Shown: positions 1-6,725, numbered from the stretch's first letter. The stretch is 7,326 bases of DNA from Chitinophagaceae bacterium (GCA_023251335.1 JAHEZA010000111.1:1-7326); one strand, 5' to 3'. A program made the numbers and translations. The notes: generated from the sequence alone by a model not told the origin.

Positions 1-233
1 GGAAAGTATTTATCGATGGTACCAAAGCAGATTATGTAAAAACAGATTACGTGTTGCGTGGGATGTATATTCCCGCAGGTAATCATGAAATTGAATGGAG
101 ATTTGAACCGGAATCCTTTACCGTTGGACGAATGGTAAGTATCATTTCTAACATGTTGGTCGCTTTATTATTGTTAGCAACGATTATTTTTTATGCCATG
201 AAAAAGAAGAAACCGGATGCTCACGTATTATAA
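1..233 (+). CDS. YfhO-like membrane protein, C-terminal end (5' truncated)
   Basis: Only the last 76 complete codons are present; the open frame enters from the left edge (first full codon at base 3) and ends at TAA 231-233. The fragment begins with an extracytoplasmic beta-type stretch containing the phrase YIPAGNHEIEWRFEP, which resembles the conserved end of bacterial YfhO-family proteins. One hydrophobic membrane segment follows (about fragment residues 46-68), then a KKKK cytoplasmic tail. YfhO proteins are large polytopic membrane proteins; in Firmicutes they are linked to glycosylation of cell-surface polymers, and in Bacteroidota they are often found near glycosyltransferases, as here. 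The role in this organism is inferred. The next gene starts 16 bp downstream on the same strand, so the two probably share a transcript. Too little is present to exclude another membrane glycosyltransferase with a similar tail. Confidence 0.7.
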   Translation, partial: KVFIDGTKADYVKTDYVLRGMYIPAGNHEIEWRFEPESFTVGRMVSIISNMLVALLLLATIIFYAMKKKKPDAHVL

Positions 234-236
234 ATC

Positions 237-242
237 GGGAGG
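237..242 (+). promoter_or_regulatory. Shine-Dalgarno-like ribosome binding site
   Basis: GGGAGG sits 7 bases before the TTG start at 250, a classic Shine-Dalgarno spacing. It supports the non-ATG start of the following glycosyltransferase. Such a site is uncommon in Bacteroidota, and none of the other complete genes in this window has one. Confidence 0.6.
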
Positions 243-249
243 TTGAGTT

Positions 250-1035
250 TTGACAAAATTATCCATCATAACCATTTGCTTCAATAACCTGCAGGAAGTG
301 TTGGACACTTGCCGCTCGGTTGACGAACAAACAATTCCACCTTTTGAGCACCTTATTATTAATGGTTCTACCAATAGTGAAATCAAAGATTATTATTTAA
401 AAAATGAAACGGCGCTTTTCCGGAAAATCGTTAATGAGAGAGACAATGGCATCGCAGATGCATTTAACAAAGGAATAAAAAAAGCCATCGGAGATGTTAT
501 TCTATTACTCAATTCAGGTGATTGTTTATACGATAAGCATGTAATCAAGATTGTGTTGGAAAAATTTAATGCGGACAAAGATTTGATGTGGCTTCATGGA
601 AAATACAGGTTCAACAGAAGTGGAATATGGGTTACGCTCGGAAAACCTTTTGAAGAAAAAAAATTGTACCGCGGCATGCGAAGCTTGTCGCACCAAACGA
701 TGTACGTAAAAAAAGAGTTGTACGATACATATGGTTTGTATGATCCTTCTTATAAAATTGCAATGGATTTTGATTTTGTAGCACGCATTCGCAACGAGAA
801 ATTTTTATTCATTCCTGAAATACTTGCAACTGCAATCCCTGATGGAATCAGTTCATCGCAATATGATCTTTCATTAAAAGAAACCAACCGGATTGTGAAA
901 AAATACCTGGGGAAAGGCTGGAAAAATAATCTCTGGAATTTCAGATTAAAAACACTTAAGGCCGTGCAAAATATTCCGATATTAGGTAAAATGCTTTACC
1001 GGATAAAAGTGGCTTTGGGTTTGGCGAATGCGTAA
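250..1035 (+). CDS. family 2 glycosyltransferase (WcaA-like)
   Basis: A complete 261-residue GT-A fold glycosyltransferase, predicted to move a sugar from a nucleotide-sugar donor to a growing surface glycan at the cytoplasmic face. Visible motifs in order: the N-terminal nucleotide-binding strand LSIITICFNN (4-13), ERDNGI followed by AFNKGI (63-76), NSGD (88-91) in the position of the metal-binding DxD, HQTM (148-151), and the acidic MDFDF segment (172-176) where the catalytic base usually lies. This pattern resembles the colanic-acid type GT2 subgroup. The start must be TTG at 250: a TGA in the same frame lies at 244-246, the next Met codon falls well inside the fold, and a good ribosome site precedes the TTG. 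It follows the YfhO-like gene by 16 bp, probably as one operon. Donor and acceptor sugars cannot be read from the sequence. Confidence 0.9.
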   Translation: MTKLSIITICFNNLQEVLDTCRSVDEQTIPPFEHLIINGSTNSEIKDYYLKNETALFRKIVNERDNGIADAFNKGIKKAIGDVILLLNSGDCLYDKHVIKIVLEKFNADKDLMWLHGKYRFNRSGIWVTLGKPFEEKKLYRGMRSLSHQTMYVKKELYDTYGLYDPSYKIAMDFDFVARIRNEKFLFIPEILATAIPDGISSSQYDLSLKETNRIVKKYLGKGWKNNLWNFRLKTLKAVQNIPILGKMLYRIKVALGLANA

Positions 1036-1135
1036 AACCTCATCCTGGTCAATGGTCTAAAATAATTATTTCTTTTATCCGTTATTTTCTTTTATTTGTA
1101 ATAAAATTGTCCCTTCATATATTAAATCTCCTACA

Positions 1136-2077
1136 ATGAAATTGACTACTTATTCCTTTCTCATTTCAATTATAACAATCGTTCTTTTCAGTAGTTGCAA
1201 AAAAGATGATCCAATAGTTTTTGATCCGCCTGTAGTTACGGCCGGCAATGCTCAAACTGTTCAACTGCCAATCAATTCAATTACACTAACCGGAGCGGCT
1301 GATAGCAGTAAGCATAAAATTACCGGTTATTTGTGGAGTGAAGTTTCGGGTCCCAATGTTCCCGTTATTGCAGCCGAGAGTTCCCCAACTACTTTAGTGA
1401 ATGGACTTGTTTCCGGCGTTTATATTTTTCAATTGACGGCGATAAATAGTGATGGATTAGCAGGAGTAAGTACCGTAACAATTACAGTTACACCTTCTTC
1501 GATAGCCAAGTTGAATTTACAACCTGCTAATAATCCTACCGAAGTACATATTTGGGGAAACAGTTCCGGTTTAGACCAATCGACACCAATCTCTCATGAG
1601 ATCGGGGCTGCGGAATGGACTTATAACGGCGCGAGCATTGGAATCAGAGCGGCACTCAAATTTGATCTAAGCGCGATTCCTTCAAATGCCACTATAACAA
1701 GTGCCAAACTTTCCTTATATAGTAATCCTAACGCGCTAAACGGCGATCATGTTAATCCGAATGCAGGCACCGATAATGGAATGTTGATCCAAAAGATCAC
1801 TACCTCGTGGGATCCGGCTACAGTTAATTGGATAAATCAGCCTGCGAGCACAACTGCTGACCAGATTTCCATTCCTTCAACAGCACTGCCATCTCTGGAC
1901 CTTCCGGATATTGATGTTACTACAATGGTAGCTCAAATGGTAAATAATAATGCTAATTATGGTTTTCTGATTCGGTTACAACATGAAGTTCTATACAATT
2001 CGAGAATTTTTTGTTCAAGTAAGTATCCCGATGCTACGAAATATCCGAAATTGGTTGTAGAATATCAAATAAAATAG
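1136..2077 (+). CDS. surface lipoprotein with PKD-like and DNRLRE (CBM96-like) domains
   Basis: A 313-residue secreted protein. Residues 1-20 form a signal peptide ending FSS before Cys21, a lipoprotein cleavage site. Cys21 is followed by KKDD, resembling the Bacteroidota lipoprotein export signal (charged residues right after the cysteine), so display on the outer face of the outer membrane is likely. Residues about 33-118 look like one PKD/K319-type immunoglobulin-like domain (TVQLPINSITLTG, GYLWSEVSGP, VYIFQLTAINSDG). Residues about 125-312 match the DNRLRE/CBM96-like pattern: RAALKFDLSAIPSNATITSAKL (171-192, split here as two parts of one strand pair), SWDPATVNW (224-232), IDVTTMV (259-265), NYGFLIRL (274-281), and a final RIF...PKLVVEY. 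Related domains bind polysaccharides or act as structural beta-domains. No catalytic domain is visible. It lies 100 bp after the glycosyltransferase and convergent to the permease; no clear promoter was found in that gap. A glycan-binding role is inferred. Confidence 0.8.
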   Translation: MKLTTYSFLISIITIVLFSSCKKDDPIVFDPPVVTAGNAQTVQLPINSITLTGAADSSKHKITGYLWSEVSGPNVPVIAAESSPTTLVNGLVSGVYIFQLTAINSDGLAGVSTVTITVTPSSIAKLNLQPANNPTEVHIWGNSSGLDQSTPISHEIGAAEWTYNGASIGIRAALKFDLSAIPSNATITSAKLSLYSNPNALNGDHVNPNAGTDNGMLIQKITTSWDPATVNWINQPASTTADQISIPSTALPSLDLPDIDVTTMVAQMVNNNANYGFLIRLQHEVLYNSRIFCSSKYPDATKYPKLVVEYQIK

Positions 2078-2147
2078 GCTTGAAAATTATCTGATATAAG
2101 GGTATCTTTTGTTAGTCATCTTCCTGCAAAAGGTTTATGAATTCGGA

Positions 2148-2187
2148 TCAAAAAGAAAATCTTTTTATTTGTTTGTTTACTGCAATT
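2148..2187. repeat. imperfect direct repeat, copy A
   Basis: This 40-bp stretch aligns with 4950-4990 in the same orientation: 35 identities, 5 mismatches and a single-base gap over 41 columns. The longest exact shared run includes TTTATTTGTTTGTT, followed by ACTG after one mismatch. It lies in the 142-bp gap between the convergent lipoprotein and permease genes, beginning 32 bases past the permease stop codon. The two copies bracket the permease with its whole upstream control region. The sequence is AT-rich and partly simple, which lowers certainty. Confidence 0.5.
2150..2166. terminator. possible bidirectional terminator hairpin
   Basis: A perfect inverted repeat, AAAAAGA and TCTTTTT around a 3-base AAA loop, lies between the two convergent genes and is T-rich on either strand's exit side. 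It is placed where both transcripts should end. The stem has only one G-C pair, so as an intrinsic terminator it would be weak; the call rests on position and symmetry. Confidence 0.3.
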
Positions 2188-2219
2188 CCCCGCTCAAAAT
2201 ATTTTTTTCAAATAAAAAA

Positions 2220-4607
2220 TTACTCTGTCCTCAAACTATCCGCAGGATTTGCCAGGGCTGCTTTTGTAGAATGAAACATTACCGTTATTACTGCTGTAAA
2301 CACGATCACTAACGCGGATAGAATAAATGGTACCACAGACAAACCCGGATTGTAAGGAAATATATTAAGCCAATTGTGCATAAAATAATAAGCTATCGGA
2401 AATGCGATTAAGGCAGCTATCAACGCCAGCCATAAATAATTAACGGTAACAAGACTTACAATCTGTGCAATATTGGCGCCCATAACTCTTCGTATGCTGA
2501 TCTCCTTTTGTCTTTGTTGTGTGGTAAAAGCAGTAAGGCCCAGCAATCCGAGGCATGTAATGATAATAGTGAGCAGCGAGAAAGCAGCAAAAATCTTTCC
2601 GCGTTTCTGGTCGGCAGCATATTGAGAATTAAAATCGTCATCAAGGAATTTATATTCAAAAGGTAAATTCGGAAAATATTTTTTCCACGTATCTCCAATC
2701 CGGGCGATAGATGTTTTAAGATTTCCTGTACTCATTTTTAACTGAATCATATTTCCGTTGGGGCCGTAAAACAACAACAGAGGCGCAATAGGATTGTACA
2801 ACGATTCCTGGTTAAAATCTTTTACCACACCTACTACTTCCAGGTAATTCGAAGAGGTATCTCCTGGAAATTTCACGCGTTTTCCTATTGCTTCCTTCCA
2901 TCCAAAATGCTTTACCATGGCTTCATTCACAAGAATACTATGCATTGTATCCGCAAGACTGGAGAAATTGCGCCCTTTTGCAATTGGGATGTTTAAAGCA
3001 GGCAAGAAGTTTTCATCGATGCCATAACATTCAACCGCCTTATCTACAAAACCACTGTCCGTTTGTATTCTGAACAGGTTAAAGTTAATATTAGGATTTC
3101 CCGGATAGCAATTTCCTGATCCAACCATCTTTACGCCGGCTACGCTTCTAAAATCATTGTTCATCGAATTAATCTTGCCACGTTCATCCTCTCCTGTATT
3201 TACTGTTACAATCATTACCTGGTCTTTATTAAAGCCGACATCTTTCTTTTGCAAATAAGAAAGTTGGGAATAAACAACCCAGGTGCATATCAACATTATC
3301 ATTGAAATAGCAAACTGCAACACCACCAGTGTGCGCCTAAGATTAATATTGCCAGATGCCTTTGACAGTGCACCTTTTAATATACTGACAGGTTGAAATG
3401 ACGAAAGATAAAATGCCGGATAACTTCCTCCGACCAGACCTGTAAACAAACCAATGCCCAACAATAAGAAAATATTGAACGGCTCAAATAAAGTGTGTAA
3501 AGTAAATTCCTTTCCGGACAACGTGTTGAACGAAGAAAGTAAAGCCATCGCCAGCAAAAAACTTAATAATACGGCAATAAGCGCTGTAATTATTGATTCT
3601 CCCAAAAATTGGAGGACTAATTGTTTTCTTGAACAGCCTGTTACCTTACGTATTCCTATTTCTTTTGCCCTGCGGGCTGACCTTGCTGTCGTCAGATTCA
3701 TATAATTGATACTTGCAATCAACATCATAAAAAAAGCAACTGCAGAAAATATCCAGATATATGACATGCTACCCAGTTCTTCAGGCTCGCGTTGTAATTT
3801 TGAATGCAAATGAATATCTGTTATCGGCTGCACACCATAATGCATTTTTACATTGAATTGTGCAAAAATGGGCGCCATGTATTTTTCGTACATGGGCACG
3901 AGTTTTTTATTAAAGGCTGTGGCGTTCGTACCCGGCTTTAAAAGCACATAAGTAAAGTTGTTGAAATTCCCCCAGTTGCCGTCACCACCCTGGTTCTTAG
4001 GTATTGTGGACCATGATATTAACATATCAAAACGCAGATGAGAATTATGAGGAATATCTTTTATTACACCCGTGACTTTATACACATCATACACCGTGCG
4101 AAGTGTCTTGCCAACAGCCGGATTATTTTTTCCGAAGTATTTATTTGCAAGCGTTTTTGAAATTACAATGCTGTTGGGTTCGGTCAGAGCATGTGCAGGA
4201 TTACCCTCTATAAAGGGATACGTGAAAATTTTAAAGACGGTACTATCTGCATAATAAATCTTTGTTTCATAGAAATTATTTTCACCGTTCTTAAACAAAG
4301 TTCTTTCCTTACCCATGAATCTCGCGGATTCTTCTACCTCCGGGTAATCCTTTTTTAATGTTTCAGCAAGAGGCGCCTGTGTTAAAGTCCAGTCGGTGTT
4401 TTTATCGCGCTCCTGGATGAAAGAAATAATCCGGAATATACGATCCGCTTTCTTATTATAACGGTCATAGTTTAATTCATCACGTACATAAAAAATCAAA
4501 AAGAGGCTGAATGTAATGCCAATAGTAAGCCCTAAAATATTAAGTAAGCTGTACCATTTATCTTTTTTGAAATTGCGGGCTGCAACAAGCAAAAGATTTT
4601 TTATCAT
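2220..4607 (-). CDS. ABC transporter permease, duplicated MacB_PCD/FtsX architecture
   Basis: A complete 795-residue inner-membrane permease of the MacB/FtsX (type VII ABC) superfamily. Order: a membrane segment at about 20-41, a periplasmic MacB_PCD-like domain (about 45-280), an FtsX core with segments near 282-303, 334-359 and 376-397, then a second module with a segment near 428-448, a second periplasmic domain (about 450-670) and an FtsX core near 672-695, 719-741 and 756-777. Each FtsX core carries the cytoplasmic coupling motif, EIGIRKVTG (316-324) and EISIRRVMG (702-710). The tail ANPADSLRTE is typical of Bacteroidota members. Such permeases use a separate ATPase and act in mechanotransmission, lipoprotein handling or efflux of peptides and antimicrobials. 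No ATPase gene is in the window, so the partner must be encoded elsewhere, and the substrate is unknown. The start ATG is followed at once by the expected MIKNLLLVAARNF opening. A sigma-54 promoter and dyad lie upstream. Confidence 0.93.
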   Translation of the reverse strand: MIKNLLLVAARNFKKDKWYSLLNILGLTIGITFSLFLIFYVRDELNYDRYNKKADRIFRIISFIQERDKNTDWTLTQAPLAETLKKDYPEVEESARFMGKERTLFKNGENNFYETKIYYADSTVFKIFTYPFIEGNPAHALTEPNSIVISKTLANKYFGKNNPAVGKTLRTVYDVYKVTGVIKDIPHNSHLRFDMLISWSTIPKNQGGDGNWGNFNNFTYVLLKPGTNATAFNKKLVPMYEKYMAPIFAQFNVKMHYGVQPITDIHLHSKLQREPEELGSMSYIWIFSAVAFFMMLIASINYMNLTTARSARRAKEIGIRKVTGCSRKQLVLQFLGESIITALIAVLLSFLLAMALLSSFNTLSGKEFTLHTLFEPFNIFLLLGIGLFTGLVGGSYPAFYLSSFQPVSILKGALSKASGNINLRRTLVVLQFAISMIMLICTWVVYSQLSYLQKKDVGFNKDQVMIVTVNTGEDERGKINSMNNDFRSVAGVKMVGSGNCYPGNPNINFNLFRIQTDSGFVDKAVECYGIDENFLPALNIPIAKGRNFSSLADTMHSILVNEAMVKHFGWKEAIGKRVKFPGDTSSNYLEVVGVVKDFNQESLYNPIAPLLLFYGPNGNMIQLKMSTGNLKTSIARIGDTWKKYFPNLPFEYKFLDDDFNSQYAADQKRGKIFAAFSLLTIIITCLGLLGLTAFTTQQRQKEISIRRVMGANIAQIVSLVTVNYLWLALIAALIAFPIAYYFMHNWLNIFPYNPGLSVVPFILSALVIVFTAVITVMFHSTKAALANPADSLRTE

Positions 4608-4645
4608 ATATGATTTGTTTTATAGTTGTTTAAAGCCTTGCTCAT
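4604..4645 (-). CDS. possible 13-codon leader peptide overlapping the permease start
   Basis: In the predicted leader, an ATG at 4645 opens a short frame (MSKALNNYKTNHI) whose TGA overlaps the permease ATG as ATGA (4607-4604). That layout would permit translational coupling. There is no strong ribosome site before it and the peptide resembles nothing I know, so it may be chance in AT-rich DNA. Confidence 0.2.
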   Translation of the reverse strand: MSKALNNYKTNHI

Positions 4646-4776
4646 TTCCGAAATTCACTTTTTTTTCTCATCTGCCTGATGTTATACGCTACCTTACCGG
4701 ATTAAGTTACATGCCGATTTAAAAATATTTATTTTAAGAAACGGAATCTATTTTCCAAAAGCGGTCTTGTTTAGCA

Positions 4777-4792
4777 AGCAACAGGTATGCCA
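4777..4792 (-). promoter_or_regulatory. sigma-54 (RpoN) promoter for the permease
   Basis: Read on the minus strand this is TGGCATACCTGTTGCT, which fits every defined position of the sigma-54 consensus TGGCAYRNNNNTTGCW, including the invariant GG-N10-GC spacing. It points toward the permease. With GC at -13/-12, transcription would begin near 4766, giving a leader of about 159 nt. Sigma-54 promoters need an AAA+ enhancer-binding protein; none is encoded in the window. Confidence 0.75.
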
Positions 4793-4842
4793 TCCCTTAA
4801 ACTGCTGCCAGTAAAGGGATTGTAAAAATGACACCCATAAAA

Positions 4843-4860
4843 GTGTCCGAAAACGAACAC
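4843..4860. promoter_or_regulatory. candidate enhancer (UAS) dyad for a sigma-54 activator
   Basis: GTGTCCGAAAACGAACAC is a 7-4-7 inverted repeat with one mismatch between arms. Its centre lies about 85 bp upstream of the predicted sigma-54 start site, in the range where NtrC-type activators bind. The size and symmetry suit a dimeric Fis-type helix-turn-helix domain. The cognate regulator is unknown. Confidence 0.5.
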
Positions 4861-4863
4861 CTT

Positions 4864-4889
4864 GTGAACGGATGTATTACACTTTTCAC
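4864..4889. promoter_or_regulatory. second, looser dyad next to the UAS
   Basis: GTGA and TCAC form the outer arms and TGTA-T-TACA the inner arms of a bipartite symmetry whose two spacers are 5 and 4 bases. Its centre is about 25 bp from that of the stronger dyad. Paired activator sites are usual upstream of sigma-54 promoters, but this one does not share the GTGTNCG arm sequence and could be chance. Confidence 0.2.
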
Positions 4890-4949
4890 GCAGTAAACAA
4901 ACCAACGAACCTGCCTGATCATGCCCAGCCACGTTTTTATAAATACATG

Positions 4950-4990
4950 TCAAAACAAAAATCTTGTTTATTTGTTTGTTCACTGTGATT
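4950..4990. repeat. imperfect direct repeat, copy B
   Basis: Counterpart of 2148-2187, in the same orientation. It contains its own inverted repeat, AAACAA (4953-4958) and TTGTTT (4964-4969), although the stem register differs from that of copy A. It starts 7 bases beyond the stop codon of the glycosyltransferase ending at 4998. Both copies thus lie just past the 3' end of a minus-strand gene, and also bracket the permease unit. Confidence 0.5.
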
Positions 4991-4997
4991 TTTAAAA

Positions 4998-5942
4998 TCA
5001 AAAAATGTTTCTCTTACAATATGCCACGGTCATAAAGAATTTTGAAACAATTCCAATTTTCAATAACGAAGCGGGAATTTTTTTTTGATATTTAACCATA
5101 GAAATTATGGATGGCTTTGGTTTTGTATCGCCCAGGTAATACATTAATTTTTCTTCTGAATCTATTTTAAGGTTACGCATCAGCCGCCAGTAATAATCAA
5201 AAACAACCAGGTTTTTCAGAATATCTTTTTTTTGTTCATTCAGAAAAGTGATATTTTCCGGTATCTGAATTTCAGGATTGTATTTAGTATAAGCAGTTAC
5301 TTGTTCATCGTGGAAGCCGACGTTGACAAGTATTTTATCAATATAAAATGGCGCTCCGGTTTGCTGAATCAGGCGGATATAGTATTCAAAATCAACGATA
5401 AATTTATATCGGTTGTCATAAAAAATATCCAGTCCATTTCTCACCAGTGTGCAACTTGGATTGCCGATATACACTTTTTTCAAAAGGTGATACGGATTTG
5501 AATTTAAAAATGCTTTATCAGTTGCACTCATTTTTACAACTTCTTTTTTCCCGGAATCTGCTTCTATATTTTGAAATGCTGAGTAGAGAAAATCGGTATT
5601 TGGGTTTTGCTGAACAGCGTTGAAAAATTGCTGCAGGGCATCGTTGGTCGCAAACCAATCGTCATTGTGCATGAGTTTAATCCAACTGCCGCTTGCTTTT
5701 CGTATTGCTTCATTCCAGTTTTCGGGTGTGCCTAACGGCTGTTCATTTTTATAATAAGTAAGGTTAGGTATGGATTTATATTCTTTGAGCAAAAGTTCTA
5801 CTGAATTATCCGGGCTATCGTCAGTAATTACTACTTCAAAACCTTTAAAAGTCTGTATCGAAACCGAGTCTAATAATCTTCTTAAATAGTCAACCTGCTT
5901 GTATGCCGGAATGCAGACGGAAATAAGGGGCGCGCTTTTCAT
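4998..5942 (-). CDS. family 2 glycosyltransferase
   Basis: A complete 314-residue GT-A glycosyltransferase, predicted to add a sugar to a cell-surface glycan from a nucleotide-sugar donor. Seen in order: LISVCIPAYKQVDYLRRLLDS (start of the fold, 6-26, given here as a landmark only), TDDSPDNS (40-47), GTPENWNEAI (71-80), HNDDW (92-96) where NDD stands for the metal-binding DxD, NPSCTLVR (161-168), and VDFEYYIRL (183-191) with the acidic residues expected for the catalytic base. A GFHDEQVT stretch (209-216) is common in this subgroup. The C-terminal 80 residues are basic and lack clear membrane spans. Its ATG overlaps the stop of the methyltransferase gene as ATGA, so the two are translated from one message and probably act on the same glycan. 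Sugar specificity cannot be told. Confidence 0.92.
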   Translation of the reverse strand: MKSAPLISVCIPAYKQVDYLRRLLDSVSIQTFKGFEVVITDDSPDNSVELLLKEYKSIPNLTYYKNEQPLGTPENWNEAIRKASGSWIKLMHNDDWFATNDALQQFFNAVQQNPNTDFLYSAFQNIEADSGKKEVVKMSATDKAFLNSNPYHLLKKVYIGNPSCTLVRNGLDIFYDNRYKFIVDFEYYIRLIQQTGAPFYIDKILVNVGFHDEQVTAYTKYNPEIQIPENITFLNEQKKDILKNLVVFDYYWRLMRNLKIDSEEKLMYYLGDTKPKPSIISMVKYQKKIPASLLKIGIVSKFFMTVAYCKRNIF

Positions 5943-6706
5943 GTCTTTAGATTAGAAATTTTTTCTGCAACGGTAACCAAATGAAAAGGAGGCGCTTTCT
6001 GCTGGTATTCAATCTTAAAACCACAATGAATTAATAATTCGCTCACCAGTTCAAGACTGTAAACATGATGATGCACACACCTGTTTATAAAATTATCGTT
6101 GGTTCTGTTTTTTAATTGTTCGGCTGTGCTTACCATATCATCTTTTGTTATATCATGCAGGCGATAAATTTCTTCAAAATGCGTGGTGTCATGTTCGTTC
6201 GTGCCTTCATTGAAATCCTGTATTAAATGGGCAAATGATGTATAGGGCCTGTTATGGTCAAACGTAAAATTTTTATCGGGCAAGACCAGCACAATTTTGC
6301 CATCTTTCTTTAAAACTTCGTTCCATCTTTGCAGCGCTTTTATTGGATTGGCCACATGCTCAAGACTATGGCAGGACAACAAAAAATCATATTTTTCATT
6401 TTCAATCTCGCTTAATTCGCTTGCTTCCGAAATATATTGAATGCCTTTCTTTCCCTTTGCATAATTATAACTCGTGCCTTCTTCAATTTTGCCTTCCCAA
6501 ACAGTTTCGGCGCTATAATTTACTCCGTCAATGATTTCTGCAAAAAGATACACAGGGAAATAAGATTTCAAATTAAAGAAAGCGCTTGGCCCCCCGATCT
6601 CTAATCCCGTCTTATCTTTTAATCCGTAACTGATTTCGATTAATTTCCTTTTTTGCGGCCTGGTAATATATGAAACTAATGTAATTATGTATTCGGAAAA
6701 CTTCAT
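5939..6706 (-). CDS. class I SAM-dependent methyltransferase
   Basis: A complete 255-residue protein of the Methyltransf_11-like group, predicted to transfer a methyl group from S-adenosylmethionine. The cofactor loop is GLEIGGPS (34-41), motif I with the less common double-glycine-proline form. Motif IV is YDFLLSCHSLEHVANP (106-121), with the SLEH signature, and the following strand is GKIVLVLPD (136-144). Later His-rich stretches, NEHDTTHFEEIYRLHD (170-185) and HHHVYS (212-217), are unlike small generic methyltransferases and may shape the substrate site. It is the first gene of a two-gene unit with the glycosyltransferase, overlapping by 4 bp; together with the nearby sugar transferases this suggests methylation of a glycan or a sugar precursor, which is inference. 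The ATG at 6706 has no Shine-Dalgarno site, as is usual in Bacteroidota. Confidence 0.88.
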   Translation of the reverse strand: MKFSEYIITLVSYITRPQKRKLIEISYGLKDKTGLEIGGPSAFFNLKSYFPVYLFAEIIDGVNYSAETVWEGKIEEGTSYNYAKGKKGIQYISEASELSEIENEKYDFLLSCHSLEHVANPIKALQRWNEVLKKDGKIVLVLPDKNFTFDHNRPYTSFAHLIQDFNEGTNEHDTTHFEEIYRLHDITKDDMVSTAEQLKNRTNDNFINRCVHHHVYSLELVSELLIHCGFKIEYQQKAPPFHLVTVAEKISNLKT

Positions 6707-6725
6707 GATTTATATTTAATATTGC

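Larger units (their letters stand above)
4608..4997. other. 390-bp intergenic control region of the permease
   Basis: No convincing full-size protein gene was found here. From the permease outward the region holds a leader of about 159 nt, a sigma-54 promoter (4777-4792), an 18-bp dyad (4843-4860), a looser dyad (4864-4889) and repeat copy B (4950-4990), which ends 7 bases from the stop codon of the neighbouring glycosyltransferase. A 76-codon TTG-started frame crosses it on the minus strand but covers the promoter and dyads and looks non-coding. Confidence 0.6.

Noticed and set aside
1060..1071. A 12-bp palindrome, AAATAATTATTT, between the glycosyltransferase and the lipoprotein.
   Set aside because: It has no loop and is all A/T, so it is neither a terminator nor a persuasive operator.
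1092..1109. Possible promoter elements TTTATTTG and TAAAATTG before the lipoprotein.
   Set aside because: Each differs from TAnnTTTG by one base and neither has a TTG element at the required distance upstream.
2109..2312. A 67-codon plus-strand frame crossing the end of the permease.
   Set aside because: It runs through simple AT-rich intergenic sequence into the antisense of the permease and has no recognisable content.
3861..3878. A GCAA...GCCA sequence within the permease gene resembling a sigma-54 element.
   Set aside because: It lies inside the coding sequence and does not meet the TGGCAYR half with correct spacing.
4771..5001. A 76-codon minus-strand frame across the intergenic region.
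   Set aside because: It begins with TTG, resembles no family, and would contain the repeat, the dyads and the sigma-54 element. The regulatory reading explains the region better.
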